Source of the DNA: an uncultured Coriobacteriaceae bacterium
GTDB lineage: Bacteria; Actinomycetota; Coriobacteriia; Coriobacteriales; Eggerthellaceae
Assembly: GCA_902768975.1 (NCBI GenBank)
Contig: CACXMZ010000002.1
Location: 1-64,000 of the forward strand
DNA length: 64,000 nt
Direction: 5' to 3'
Below are positions 7,149 to 16,616 of this stretch, in pieces (position 1 is the first letter of the stretch; every line of letters starts with the position of its first letter). Both the position numbers and the translations under genes were made by a program. The notes beneath the pieces were generated by a model. It ran no database searches. It was not told where the DNA came from and was given only the letters and a program-made list of their open reading frames with translations.

Positions 7149-9707
7149 CTACTTCACTACGATGTTAACCAGGCGACTGGGGATAACGATGGATTTCACC
7201 ACGTCCTTGCCCGCCAGTTCGCCTTCCACGGCAGCCAAGGCTGCAGCGCGAATGTCGTCTTCAGCAGCTTCGGCGGCAACCATAATCTTGCTGCGCACCT
7301 TGCCATTAATTTGCACAGCCAGTTCCACTTCGTCGGCCTTCGCCAGTTCGGGGTCGTAGGTGGGCCAAGGCTGCTTGTGTACACTGCCTTCGTTTTCAAG
7401 TACGTTCTGCCACAGTTCTTCAGCCCAATGCGGAGCGATGGGTGCCAGCAGCTTCACGATGGTTTCGGCTACGTCGCGCGTAAGCGGACCGCCTGTTTCG
7501 CAGTTCATACGATGCTCGGCTTCACGTAAGTGCAAAAAGTCGCTCGTTGCATTCACTAGCTCCATGATGGCGGCCAGCGCCGTATTGAAGTTGTAACGGT
7601 CGAGGTCGGCCGTGACCTTGCCCACCACGCGATGGCGTTCGCGCTTCATGGCCATAGCCTTTTCGTGTGCATTCAGAGCGTCGGCATTAGGATCAAACAG
7701 GGTTTCTTCGCCCGCCTTGCCCACCAAGTCGTGCACCACGCGCCAGGCGCGGTTCAGGAATTTATTCAACGCCGCCAGGCCGTCTTCGTTCCAGAGCTTT
7801 TCCTTTTCGGGGGGACCCAGGAAGAGCATGGCGGCACGCACCACGTCGGCACCGTATTGGTCGATCATGTCTTCAGGCGAAACCACGTTACCCTTGGACT
7901 TAGACATAACTTCGCCGTGGGCGTCGAGCACCATACCCTGGCACAGCAGATTGGTGAAGGGCTCGTCAAAATTCAGCAAGCCCATATCGCGGCAAACCTT
8001 GGTGAAGAAACGGCTGTAGAGCAAGTGCAAAATGGCATGCTCGATGCCGCCAATGTATTGGTCTACCGGCAGCCAAGCATTGGCTGCTTCGGGCGCAAAG
8101 GGTGCCGTGTCATTGCGCGGGTCGGTATAGCGCATGTAATACCAGCTCGAACAGGTGAAGGTGTCCATGGTGTCGGTTTCACGGCGCGCAGGCGCACCGC
8201 ATACTGGGCACGTGCACTGCGCAAAGCTTTCATGGGTTGCCAGCGTTTCGCCCGCCGCCAAGTCGATGTCTTCAGGCAGCAGCACGGGCAGCTGGTCTTC
8301 GGGTACAGGCACCACGCCACAGTGTTCGCAGTGGATGGCGGGAATGGGGTTACCCCAGTAACGCTGGCGAGAAATGAGCCAGTCGCGCAGGCGGAATTCC
8401 ACCTTGCGACGTCCGCGGCCAGCCGCTTCGAGCGCTGCCACAATGGCCGCTTCGCCTTCGCTACCCTTGCCACCGCGCATACCCGTGTACTCACCCGACT
8501 GCACGAGCGTGCCTTCAGCTTCCAAGGCTTCTTCCCAGTCAACGCTGGTGACCTGGCGCTCCTTCACGCCATTGAGCTGCGCGAACAGCGGGTCGTCGTC
8601 AGCCAGGATAATGGGAGGAATGGGCAGGTCGTACTTGCGCGCAAATTCAAAGTCGCGCTGGTCGCCACAGGGCACAGCCATTACGGCGCCGGTGCCATAG
8701 TCAGCCACCACGTAGTCAGCCACCCACACAGGAACCTGTTCACCATTCACGGGGTTGATAACGCAGCGCCCCGTAAACACGCCGTGCTTTTCGCGTTCGC
8801 CCTGGGCACGTTCGACGGCGGAAACTTTCGAGGCGGCTTCCACAAGAGCCTGCACTTCGGCTTCATGACCCGCACCTTCAACGAATTCCATCAAGCCCGG
8901 GTATTCCGGCGCCAACAAAAAGAAGCTACAACCAAAGAGCGTGTCAGCACGCGTGGTAAACACAGTGATGTACTCATCCGTGGCAGCACCATCCAAACCC
9001 ACCACCTCAAACTCAACTTCGGCGCCCTCAGAGCGGCCAATCCAGTTAGCTTGCTGCTGCTTCACGCGTTCGGGCCAACCGTCCAGTTGGTCCAAGTCGT
9101 CCAGCAGTTCCTGGGCGTAGTCGGTAATCTTGAAATACCACTGCGTGAGGTCACGCTTTTCCACTTCGCTGTGGCAACGCCAGCAGGTGCCTTCTTCAAC
9201 CTGTTCGTTGGCGAGCACCGTCTTGCAGTCGGGGCACCAATTCACGGGCGAATTCTTGCGCTCCACCAGGCCGCGTTCCCAGAACTTCAGGAACAGCCAC
9301 TGGCCCCAGCGATAGTATTCAGGGTCGCAGGCAACCACCTTGCGGTCCCAGTCATACGAAAAGCCCATGCGCTGGAAGCTGGCCTGCTGGGTGGCAATAT
9401 TTTCGTAGGTCCACTTGGCAGGATGCGAATTGCGCTTAATGGCCGCATTTTCCGCAGGCAGACCAAAGGCATCCCAGCCCATGGGGTGCAACACGTCGAA
9501 GCCCCGCATGGTTGCATAACGCGCAATAACGTCGCCATAGGTGTAATTCGACACATGCCCCATATGAATGTCGCCCGAAGGGTACGGGAACATTTCAAGC
9601 ACGTACTTGCGCGGGCGGCTGCCGTCGTTGGGCACCTTGTAGGCGCTAGCTTCTTCCCACGCCTTCTGCAGGCGCGGCTCTATTTCATGCGGATCGTATT
9701 GCTTCAT
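7149..9707 (-). CDS. leuS: Leucine-tRNA ligase
   Basis: This 852-residue class Ia synthetase charges tRNA-Leu. The HIGH-type motif is [13 protein letters not shown] near residue 45, and the KMSKS-type motif is [14 protein letters not shown]. The zinc knuckle CPDC...CWRC, the CP1 editing domain with [10 protein letters not shown] and the anticodon-binding domain after about residue 640 are all present. The start is the ATG at 9705-9707 ([18 protein letters not shown]), with GGAGG 8 bases upstream; a longer in-frame extension to 9794 has no family homology. It follows the phosphate transporter gene by 14 bases on the same strand, so the two are probably co-transcribed. Confidence 0.97.
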   Translation of the reverse strand: MKQYDPHEIEPRLQKAWEEASAYKVPNDGSRPRKYVLEMFPYPSGDIHMGHVSNYTYGDVIARYATMRGFDVLHPMGWDAFGLPAENAAIKRNSHPAKWTYENIATQQASFQRMGFSYDWDRKVVACDPEYYRWGQWLFLKFWERGLVERKNSPVNWCPDCKTVLANEQVEEGTCWRCHSEVEKRDLTQWYFKITDYAQELLDDLDQLDGWPERVKQQQANWIGRSEGAEVEFEVVGLDGAATDEYITVFTTRADTLFGCSFFLLAPEYPGLMEFVEGAGHEAEVQALVEAASKVSAVERAQGEREKHGVFTGRCVINPVNGEQVPVWVADYVVADYGTGAVMAVPCGDQRDFEFARKYDLPIPPIILADDDPLFAQLNGVKERQVTSVDWEEALEAEGTLVQSGEYTGMRGGKGSEGEAAIVAALEAAGRGRRKVEFRLRDWLISRQRYWGNPIPAIHCEHCGVVPVPEDQLPVLLPEDIDLAAGETLATHESFAQCTCPVCGAPARRETDTMDTFTCSSWYYMRYTDPRNDTAPFAPEAANAWLPVDQYIGGIEHAILHLLYSRFFTKVCRDMGLLNFDEPFTNLLCQGMVLDAHGEVMSKSKGNVVSPEDMIDQYGADVVRAAMLFLGPPEKEKLWNEDGLAALNKFLNRAWRVVHDLVGKAGEETLFDPNADALNAHEKAMAMKRERHRVVGKVTADLDRYNFNTALAAIMELVNATSDFLHLREAEHRMNCETGGPLTRDVAETIVKLLAPIAPHWAEELWQNVLENEGSVHKQPWPTYDPELAKADEVELAVQINGKVRSKIMVAAEAAEDDIRAAALAAVEGELAGKDVVKSIVIPSRLVNIVVK

Positions 9708-9721
9708 TTTTTCGTCCTCCG

Positions 9722-10777
9722 TTAAAACAGCATCATAAAAACTTTGGCAAAGACATAACCCATCAAACCGCAGCCCGGGAAGGTGTAAATCCATGCCTTA
9801 GCCATGTTTGTGGATGCGCCCCAGTTTACTTTCTTGCGGCCTTTCGCCGTACCCACGCCCATAATGGCCGTGGTGTTAGCATGCGTCGTCGAAATGGGCA
9901 GGCCGGTCATATTCGAAATGCCAATGCAAATAGCAGCCGAAAGCGAAGCCACAAAACCCTGCCATTTGTCCATAGCCACAATATTGAGGCCCACGTTCTT
10001 AATAATATTCTTTCCGCCAACAGCCGTACCAATAAGCATGCACAGCGAACAAGAAATCATAAGCCATAAGGGGAACTCCAGGTCCACGCTTTGGTCGGCG
10101 CCCATGGCAAGAGCAATGGCTAAGAAGCACACACCCATGAACTTCTGACCGTCTTGCATGCCATGCTCAAAGGCAAGGACCCCCGCGGTAATATTCAAAA
10201 GATGAGAAAAAGCTTTTTCTGAAGCGCGTCTTTCAACACCCTTAAACAGATGTCCTGCCAATTTTGAAAGACCCCATCCCAGGAAAAACCCTAGACCTAC
10301 TGCGACGAGCAGGCCCCAAATAACCTTGACCCACTCGTTGAAGTTAATGCCGTCGATACCGCCCTGCAATGCAATAGCAGCTCCCGTAACACCAGCAATA
10401 AGCGCATGGCTCTGGCTGGAAGGAATACCCAAGTACCAGGTCCCGCCACCCCAAATAATAATGGCCACCATGGCTGCGCAAAGCGCAATGAGGGCCGCCT
10501 GGTTGTCGCCAGAAAAATTCACCATCGTAATCATGGTTTTCGCAACTGCCGTTGAAATAAGCGTGGCAAGCGAAACGCCAAAGAAGTTGCACAGCGCTGC
10601 CATAAGGAGCGCTTTACCAGGGGAAATAGACCTAGTAGCCACCGCTGCCGCAATAGCATTAGCCGCGTCGTGGGCGCCGTTCATAAAGAGCGTACCCAGG
10701 GAAAGCACAATAATGGCCGCCAAAGCAGGTTGGGCCATCATCGCGGGTAAAACTGCGCTGAAACTAAAGTCGAGCAA
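9722..10777 (-). CDS. Inorganic phosphate transporter, Pit family
   Basis: The 351-residue multi-pass membrane protein carries both PiT signature repeats: [20 protein letters not shown] near the N-terminus, and [20 protein letters not shown] in the second half. The family takes up phosphate, usually as a metal-phosphate complex, with protons or sodium. A TTG start is used, with AAGGGA correctly spaced upstream. The PhoU-like DUF47 partner often found next to pit is not present here; instead leuS follows 14 bases downstream. Confidence 0.9.
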   Translation of the reverse strand: MLDFSFSAVLPAMMAQPALAAIIVLSLGTLFMNGAHDAANAIAAAVATRSISPGKALLMAALCNFFGVSLATLISTAVAKTMITMVNFSGDNQAALIALCAAMVAIIIWGGGTWYLGIPSSQSHALIAGVTGAAIALQGGIDGINFNEWVKVIWGLLVAVGLGFFLGWGLSKLAGHLFKGVERRASEKAFSHLLNITAGVLAFEHGMQDGQKFMGVCFLAIALAMGADQSVDLEFPLWLMISCSLCMLIGTAVGGKNIIKNVGLNIVAMDKWQGFVASLSAAICIGISNMTGLPISTTHANTTAIMGVGTAKGRKKVNWGASTNMAKAWIYTFPGCGLMGYVFAKVFMMLF

Positions 10778-10967
10778 AAGCGTCCCTTGTTCCTATGTCG
10801 AGCCGCGTTCCTGTATGCGGCATACCTTTCAAATGATGCTTTCTTTAAGCTGCAATATTATATCCGACCTTTTCATAGGCGAAAACAGCGGACTAGCATT
10901 AATGACCTGCGAAGTGCTACACTTTTTTTGTTTACAATATAGTGCAGAACACAAAAAAGGGGTAACT

Positions 10968-11873
10968 GTGGCACTTAAAAAAGAATTCACCAAAGAAGAG
11001 GTCGAACAGCTTATTGACTTGCTCAGCGACGACAATAATATTGTCCGCCTGGTTGACCCATTGAGTGAATTTTTGGTAAACAGCGACGGCACGCTTCAAA
11101 TGGGCAATATCTGCCGTTCTGTTTGGGGCCGCCCCCACCGCTGCGAAAACTGTTCTTCCTTGCGCGCCCTGCAAACGCAGGAAGTGCTCTACAAAATGGA
11201 ATTCTGCGACGACCGCATTTATTGGATTATTTCGCGCTATTTAAATGTTGAAGGCCACGACTGCGTACTTGAATTTGTGGTCGACACGACTGACTCCATC
11301 ATTATTGAAGGTGGCAGCGCCGACCAGATCAGCGAAATAATCGAAGGCTACAACAACCAGGTTGTTTTCGATTCGCTCACGGGCGTGTTCAACCGCAACT
11401 ACCTGGACACCATCTTCCTGCCCACCGTGGGCTTCCGCCGCGCAAGCCAGATGCCCATCCACCTGGCTGTAGTTGACCTCGACAACTTCAAGGACGTCAA
11501 CGACACCTATGGTCATGCTGCGGGCGACAAACTCCTCACCGACGTGGGCGGTTTCTGGAAGGCACGTTTCGACAGCCGCAAGAAGAACAAGGAACGCCTC
11601 ACTATTCGCTATGGCGGCGACGAAATGCTGGTTGTGTGCTGCGAAGGTAGCTACGACGACTTCGTCAAGGAAATCGAAGAAGGCTACAACCAGATGCGCA
11701 AGAGCTGCTACATCAACGAAACCACAACCATCCCCTTTACGCTTTCCTATGGCACGGCTTCAACCGAAGAAATGGTGCAGGGAGCCTGGATGTGGGAAGA
11801 CCTTTTCAACAGGGCCGACGAGCGCATGTATGCCATGAAAGAGCAGCATCACGCCGAAGCTGCCAACGCGTAA
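10968..11873 (+). CDS. Diguanylate cyclase-like protein with Cys-rich sensor region (GGDEM active site)
   Basis: The 301-residue soluble protein begins at GTG 10968-10970, with AAAAAAGGGG directly upstream. Residues 1-120 form a sensor-like region holding a Cys-containing stretch, CRSVWGRPHRCENC, that could bind a metal or redox cofactor. The GGDEF domain starts at DSLTGVFNRNYLD (about residue 135), with DLDNFKDVNDTYGHAAGDK and the signature loop RYGGDEMLV. The last residue of the signature is Met instead of Phe; the catalytic Glu and both Gly are kept, so cyclase activity is still plausible. No inhibitory RxxD site is evident. Confidence 0.85.
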   Translation: MALKKEFTKEEVEQLIDLLSDDNNIVRLVDPLSEFLVNSDGTLQMGNICRSVWGRPHRCENCSSLRALQTQEVLYKMEFCDDRIYWIISRYLNVEGHDCVLEFVVDTTDSIIIEGGSADQISEIIEGYNNQVVFDSLTGVFNRNYLDTIFLPTVGFRRASQMPIHLAVVDLDNFKDVNDTYGHAAGDKLLTDVGGFWKARFDSRKKNKERLTIRYGGDEMLVVCCEGSYDDFVKEIEEGYNQMRKSCYINETTTIPFTLSYGTASTEEMVQGAWMWEDLFNRADERMYAMKEQHHAEAANA

Positions 11874-11885
11874 GGCTTGGACTGT

Positions 11886-12578
11886 TTAAAGGCCCCGCAG
11901 GAAGCGTTCCCACCAGTCGCGCGAACCCATGCCCGTTGAAGCAAGCATGTCGAGCATATTGCTTTGCGCTTCAGGGGGCAGGCTTAAAAACTCTTCCTTG
12001 AGTTGCTGCTGAAAGCGTTCAGGGTGCGCCTGCAAGTCCGCCATGGCCTGTTGCATTTCAGCAATGAGGGAAGCGTCGAGCCCACCTTCAGGTGCTCCCG
12101 AGAAAAAGGCGCTCATGTCGGGCATGCCCGGCATACCAAACATGCCAGGCATGGCAGGCTGAGCAGTTATACCGGGTGCGTCGTCGGCACCCGGGCGCGG
12201 CAAGTCGAGCTGGTACAGTTCTTCAAGCAAGCCGTCGAAACCTTCAGGAACCGTACTGCCACCAGAACTTTCTTGGGTAAACACCCCTTCTTGGAAAACA
12301 ATCTTAAGGCGCCACTGTTTGCTCCCAGGGGCAAGCTCGTCCCCATATGTTTCGTCCCAGCCAAACACGCCCAAAGCCGCTAAGGCGTCACGCAGATTTT
12401 CGGCCGTTTTGCGGGGCAGCGTGCGCGTAAAGTCGGTGGTAAGTTGCGTGGCGGGGCCTTTTTCGACGTGCACTTCATAGGAGTCTTCGCCGCTTTGTTC
12501 CATGCGGAACAGTACACGCCCATTCACGCGGTCGTTCAGGCTAAATATCAGTTTTTCAAAAGGCGCTTTTTCGCTCAT
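11886..12578 (-). CDS. Conserved hypothetical protein with Met/Gly/Pro-rich segment
   Basis: The 230-residue protein is soluble and acidic, with no signal peptide. Residues 1-110 look like a compact mixed alpha/beta domain. A low-complexity segment, MPGMFGMPGMPDMSAFF, follows at about 160-180, and then a helical C-terminus. I do not recognise the family. It starts with ATG behind AAGGAA and lies 6 bases downstream of the LCP-family gene on the same strand, so co-transcription with a cell-wall gene is likely; a wall-related role is only inference. Confidence 0.6.
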   Translation of the reverse strand: MSEKAPFEKLIFSLNDRVNGRVLFRMEQSGEDSYEVHVEKGPATQLTTDFTRTLPRKTAENLRDALAALGVFGWDETYGDELAPGSKQWRLKIVFQEGVFTQESSGGSTVPEGFDGLLEELYQLDLPRPGADDAPGITAQPAMPGMFGMPGMPDMSAFFSGAPEGGLDASLIAEMQQAMADLQAHPERFQQQLKEEFLSLPPEAQSNMLDMLASTGMGSRDWWERFLRGL

Positions 12579-12584
12579 GGTTCC

Positions 12585-14156
12585 TTATTCGTCGCTGTTG
12601 TTTGCATAGTCCTTGCCAATAACCACCAAGAAGTCTTCAGACATTATGTATTCCAAATTGTTCTTAACCGCACGGCCTTCGCCCAAAACGGCAACGATGT
12701 CCGCCGCTTCGTCGGCACGGTCAGGGTCTTCATAGACCACCACGGTTTGGTCATAGTTAAACGAGTCAGCGTCGCCAATGTCGGAAACCGTGTAACCCTG
12801 GGCTTCAAGGCGCTGCTGGACCGTAGCCGCCAGGCCGTCCACCCCTGAACCATTACGCACGGCAATGGTGCCCGTCTTCGCGGCCAAGTCCTTGCCCGAC
12901 TGGCCCGAAGTCCCCGCGTTGCCCGCATTAGCAAGCACCGTTCCGGTAAGGAAGTCCACGGAGCTGTCTTCTGTGGGCGGCAAGCCTGCGTCCACGCGCC
13001 GCATCATTTCGCTCCAGTCAGGCTCGATAATGCGTTCGTACCACAGTTCGTCTTCAAAGAAGGATTCGGTGGGCATGCTGCCAGTCCAAATATTGTTTTC
13101 GGTGTCCATACCCTGGAAGGCCTGGGCAAGACCAATAATGTCGTTGACCTGAAGGTCGGTTTGCACGGCACCTGAAAGCGCCCCAACGGTATTGGCGATG
13201 GTGCCAATGTCTGAAGCAAGCAGCTTACTAGCTATAGCTTGAATGACCAAGCGCTGGTTAGCCGCACGATACACGTCGCCGTTACCATAGTCGGAATAGG
13301 CGTTACGCGCGCGGCATAAGATAAGGGCTTCCCACCCGTCCAAGGTCTGTTCACCCGCAGGCAAATAGCCGCCCGCGTCGTCATCCCAGATTTCCATGGG
13401 CACGTTTACTTCAATACCACCAAGTGCATTCACAACGTCCTGGAGGCCGTTCATGTCTATAAGGGCGAAGTGTGAAATGCCCACCCCCGCGATTTCGCTT
13501 ACCGTTGAAACCGCCAACTCGGCACCACCAAAGGTGTATGCCGCATTGAGTTTCTGTGTGCCGTAACCCGGTAATTCAACCTGGGTGTCGCGCTGCAGGG
13601 AAACGAGGGTTACCTGCTTTTTAATGGGGTCTATGCGCGTCAAGATAATGGTGTCGGTGCGGTACACGCCGTCAGTCGAAAGGTCTTCGTTGCGGTCTAT
13701 AGATTCGTCGGTACCCAGAAGCAACATATAGAAAGGTTCCTGGGTCAGGTTTGTTTCCACGAGCACAGCCTCAACCGAAGAGTCAACGCCTTCGCTCAGG
13801 CGGCTATTGAGCCATTGCGTATAAGCAAAGACCCCCGCAGCAGCTATGCCAGCCAGCGCTGCCAGAATAAGCAGTGCAATAAGTATTTTCTTGAAAATGC
13901 CTTCTTTCTTGCGCTTCTTCTGCTGCGAATTGACATAGCGGTTCGCTGCCGCATTGCGTGAATAACGGTCGTCCACGGAGCTCGCTTCGGTAGCTTCAGG
14001 TTCATCGTGAATGGGAGGAGCCTTAACTGCCCCTATAGGCCGAGCCTGGTCAAGTAGGTCGATATAGGTGGGTTCTTCGGCATGACGTGCCGCTTGTTCG
14101 GCTTGCGCGGCAAGGCGTGCAGGCGAGTTAGTAGTACGTTTAGGTTTCTTTGCCAT
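12585..14156 (-). CDS. LytR-CpsA-Psr (LCP) family wall-polymer ligase with LytR_C domain
   Basis: The 523-residue protein has a basic cytoplasmic N-terminus (1-85) and one transmembrane helix (about 90-115). Its extracellular LCP catalytic domain spans about 140-340, with LLGTDESIDR, RTDTIILTRIDPIKKQVTLVS, LQRDTQVELPGYGTQKLNAA and the Arg-rich CRARNAYSDYGNGDVYRAANQ. A C-terminal LytR_C domain follows at about 410-510 (AVRNGSGVDGLAATVQQRLEAQGYTV). LCP enzymes transfer polymers from undecaprenyl carriers to peptidoglycan. The ATG at 14154-14156 lies 6 bases after a perfect TATAAT with no ribosome-binding site, suggesting a leaderless mRNA. It is downstream of murT-gatD on the same strand. Confidence 0.9.
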   Translation of the reverse strand: MAKKPKRTTNSPARLAAQAEQAARHAEEPTYIDLLDQARPIGAVKAPPIHDEPEATEASSVDDRYSRNAAANRYVNSQQKKRKKEGIFKKILIALLILAALAGIAAAGVFAYTQWLNSRLSEGVDSSVEAVLVETNLTQEPFYMLLLGTDESIDRNEDLSTDGVYRTDTIILTRIDPIKKQVTLVSLQRDTQVELPGYGTQKLNAAYTFGGAELAVSTVSEIAGVGISHFALIDMNGLQDVVNALGGIEVNVPMEIWDDDAGGYLPAGEQTLDGWEALILCRARNAYSDYGNGDVYRAANQRLVIQAIASKLLASDIGTIANTVGALSGAVQTDLQVNDIIGLAQAFQGMDTENNIWTGSMPTESFFEDELWYERIIEPDWSEMMRRVDAGLPPTEDSSVDFLTGTVLANAGNAGTSGQSGKDLAAKTGTIAVRNGSGVDGLAATVQQRLEAQGYTVSDIGDADSFNYDQTVVVYEDPDRADEAADIVAVLGEGRAVKNNLEYIMSEDFLVVIGKDYANNSDE

Positions 14157-14162
14157 AGCATA

Positions 14163-14168
14163 ATTATA
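14163..14168 (-). promoter_or_regulatory. -10 box of a probable leaderless promoter for the LCP gene
   Basis: On the minus strand a perfect TATAAT is followed by 6 bases (TATGCT) and then the ATG of the LCP gene, with no Shine-Dalgarno sequence. Transcription would begin at or within one base of the start codon. The same TATAAT-N6-ATG arrangement occurs before ecfT. Confidence 0.65.
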
Positions 14169-14232
14169 CCGTAGCACCCAGGTAGTACACCTTATTACGA
14201 CTAAACATCACAGGGTGGCAATCTTGCTGGAA

Positions 14233-16401
14233 TTAAAGCTTAAGGCGATCGCGCATAAAGTCGTTTGCTGCAATTTCGGCCGCGTCGTCCAAGGGCTCAA
14301 GGTGCACCGCGGCGCCCTTGCGTTCGAGGGCTCGGCTAAGAATCCAGTCCGCTAATTCAGGATTCTTTGCCAAAAGGGGCCCATGAACATAGGTGCCAAG
14401 AATGTTTTTGTACAGGATGCCTTCGGTCGCGTCACCTTCGTTGTTGCCCGTGCCTTTCAAGACGGAGCCAAAGGGTTTGAGTGTTTCACTAAGCACGGTT
14501 ACACCGGCATGGTTTTCAAAGCCAATAACAGGGCGTTTGACCAATTCAGTCTGAACAGCAATTTCGCCCACGATGCGGTCCGTCTTACCTTCAGCGCGGC
14601 CACTTTCAAGGCCAATAATTCCCAGGCCTTCAAGTGCTTCTTCGTCGATATACCAGGTCGTACCCAGAATTTGCAGACCTCCGTCTATGGCAAGCACCAC
14701 GCCAGATTCTTCAACGTAGCGAGCAAAGGCTTCCTTATAGGGAAGCAAGCTTTCGCAGGCAAGACGCTGCTGGCGGTCGAAGCCGTCGCCGAGCACCACG
14801 ATGTCTGTTTGCGAAAAGTCAGGCATGTCGCCGCACAGAACAGAGCTCACCTGCACAGGCATACCGCGCCATTCGCAACGCTTGGCCAACACGACCACGT
14901 TGCCCACGTCGCCACCCTGGTCGAGCAGGTCGGGGTACAAAAGCATAATGCGCACCGGTTCCCCTTCGACTGACGCAGCCGCCGCTTGCCACGCTCCTTG
15001 CGTAGCTTGGCCAGGCTCGCTGCCTTCAAAGGGTTCGGGCGCTTCTGCTTCTTCGGCCATTTTGACGCAGGCTTCGCGCACGGCAGGCAGGCTCGTATAG
15101 TTTGCAATAACGAAGGTTTTGTATTCGTTCGGCAAGGCCGCGACATGGCGCATAAGCTCGTTGGCGTCTTCCACAATGCGCGCGTCCACGCCGGCATACT
15201 TAAGACGCACCTGAAGGTCGTTCGCGCGCATGCCACCCACAAAAACCTGGGTATTTGCACGCCCAGCCAGCGCTTCAAAGTCAACGTCCCATATCCAGCT
15301 TACGTCGTGGCCGTCGCCTTCCATGTCGTTAACGAAAAAGCTTGCGACCACGGGTTCTGTTTCCTGAAGAACAAGCCCCAAGTTCTGGTTAAAGCCCGTT
15401 GGGTTCTTTGCCAGGTTCAAAAGCACGCTGCGCCCATGAATGTCTAAGTGCTCAAGCCGGCCATTGTGCTGGTCGAAGGATTTCATAGTAAGTTGCATGA
15501 CGTTATTTGAAAGCCCAACGGAATAACCCACGGTATAAACCGCGAGCAAGTTATACACCATATACGTACCCGAATAGGGCGCTTCAATGGTGGCAACAAC
15601 TCCGCCAGCAATCGCTTCTTCGTCGGAAGCAGCAATAACGTCAAACTTCAAACCTCCAAGACCTACTTCGCAATTCCGTGCCATAAAGCGCAGATGCGCG
15701 CGGCTAAAGTCGCATGCAGGACAAGAAAAGGCGCCGAGCTGGCTGTAGGTGCGGTAGTCATAATTAAGCATGGTGTCACACTGCTGGCACATTTGCGCGT
15801 CGACCGCTGCACCCTGCAGGGTGTCGAGCCCTTCGCTTACGCCAAAAGGAATGGTGGCATTTGAAATGCTGCGAGCAATTATTTCACAATGGGGGTCATC
15901 GGCGTTGTAAACGAGCGTGGTTTCAGGCGACTGCTTCAAAGCGTCGATAATGCTTTCCTGAATACGGTCGATTTCGCCAACACGGTCAAGCTGGTCGGGG
16001 AACAGGTTAAGCAAGACCACGTAACGGGACTGTAAATAGGGCAAGATCTTTACCAACCACAGTTCGTCGCATTCGAATACGCCCCAGTCGGCAGCGCGCG
16101 ATGCAAGCAAACTCGTTGCCACGCCCGAATTCAGGTTTGCGCCACTACGGTTACAAACAACGCGCTGACCTGCAGCAACAAGACAATCTGCAAGCATATT
16201 GGTAACGGTGGTTTTGCCGTTTGTGCCTACAACGCATATACTGCCGTGTTCCAGCTTGCTTGCGGTGCTGGCAATAATAGAAGGGTCGATATACAGGGCC
16301 AACTTTCCCGGGAAGTTACCCGCTGGCCTTCTAAAAATGTGGCGCAGAGCTGCGCTTGACATGCTGCTTGCTACTTCGGCAACTGATTTTCGGATACCCA
16401 T
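14233..16401 (-). CDS. murT-gatD: MurT-GatD fusion: lipid II isoglutaminyl synthase-like protein with an Asp in place of the GatD nucleophile
   Basis: The 722-residue protein joins two normally separate subunits. Residues 1 to about 460 are MurT: a Mur-ligase P-loop VVGTNGKTTVTNML (about 60), a Cys4 zinc ribbon (CQQC and CPAC, about 204-229) and a DUF1727 C-terminal domain with LAKNPTGFNQNL and DVSWIWDVDFE (about 365). Residues about 480-722 are GatD: YPDLLDQGGDVGN, GFENHAGVT and YVHGPLL with catalytic His673. MurT-GatD amidates the alpha-carboxyl of D-Glu in lipid II using glutamine. In GatD the strand-loop should read AICGGYQ with a Cys nucleophile; here it is AIDGGLQ, with Asp573 (codon 14683-14685). 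Start chosen at ATG 16399-16401, which matches the usual MurT N-terminus. Confidence 0.9.
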   Translation of the reverse strand: MGIRKSVAEVASSMSSAALRHIFRRPAGNFPGKLALYIDPSIIASTASKLEHGSICVVGTNGKTTVTNMLADCLVAAGQRVVCNRSGANLNSGVATSLLASRAADWGVFECDELWLVKILPYLQSRYVVLLNLFPDQLDRVGEIDRIQESIIDALKQSPETTLVYNADDPHCEIIARSISNATIPFGVSEGLDTLQGAAVDAQMCQQCDTMLNYDYRTYSQLGAFSCPACDFSRAHLRFMARNCEVGLGGLKFDVIAASDEEAIAGGVVATIEAPYSGTYMVYNLLAVYTVGYSVGLSNNVMQLTMKSFDQHNGRLEHLDIHGRSVLLNLAKNPTGFNQNLGLVLQETEPVVASFFVNDMEGDGHDVSWIWDVDFEALAGRANTQVFVGGMRANDLQVRLKYAGVDARIVEDANELMRHVAALPNEYKTFVIANYTSLPAVREACVKMAEEAEAPEPFEGSEPGQATQGAWQAAAASVEGEPVRIMLLYPDLLDQGGDVGNVVVLAKRCEWRGMPVQVSSVLCGDMPDFSQTDIVVLGDGFDRQQRLACESLLPYKEAFARYVEESGVVLAIDGGLQILGTTWYIDEEALEGLGIIGLESGRAEGKTDRIVGEIAVQTELVKRPVIGFENHAGVTVLSETLKPFGSVLKGTGNNEGDATEGILYKNILGTYVHGPLLAKNPELADWILSRALERKGAAVHLEPLDDAAEIAANDFMRDRLKL

Positions 16402-16482
16402 TTCTGCAACTTTCACCGTAAACCGTATGGAGGACTGCGCACAGAATATGTGCAGACAGGTACCTCTCTCTGCTCTTTTTAG

Positions 16483-16488
16483 TATAAT
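16483..16488 (+). promoter_or_regulatory. Candidate -10 box for the SPOR protein gene
   Basis: TATAAT at 16483-16488 lies in an A/T-rich stretch 129 bases before the SPOR gene start, in the divergent gap between murT-gatD and the SPOR gene. No clear -35 hexamer is seen, so this is a suggestion only. Confidence 0.4.
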
Positions 16489-16616
16489 AGTCCCACATTG
16501 GCGTGTACGAATAGTAAAAGACGTCAATGAACATATATTGGAGTGTAAGGGCAGCAGAAAACGAAATACACGCTCCGCGCTTGCAGGCGCACCAGCGTGA
16601 AGAAAGCAGGCAAGAT

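Noticed and set aside
7632-9725. A 697-codon open frame on the plus strand opposite leuS
   Set aside because: It is the antisense shadow of a well-supported leuS, is His/Arg-rich in a way expected from reverse reading of this codon usage, and has no recognisable domain.
9708-9794. N-terminal extension of leuS to 9794
   Set aside because: The extension overlaps the phosphate transporter gene, has no homology, and a strong GGAGG is correctly placed for the ATG at 9707.
14680-14690. Asp573 in GatD as a sequencing error
   Set aside because: Turning TGC or TGT into GAC needs at least two base changes, and flanking codons are clean and in frame.
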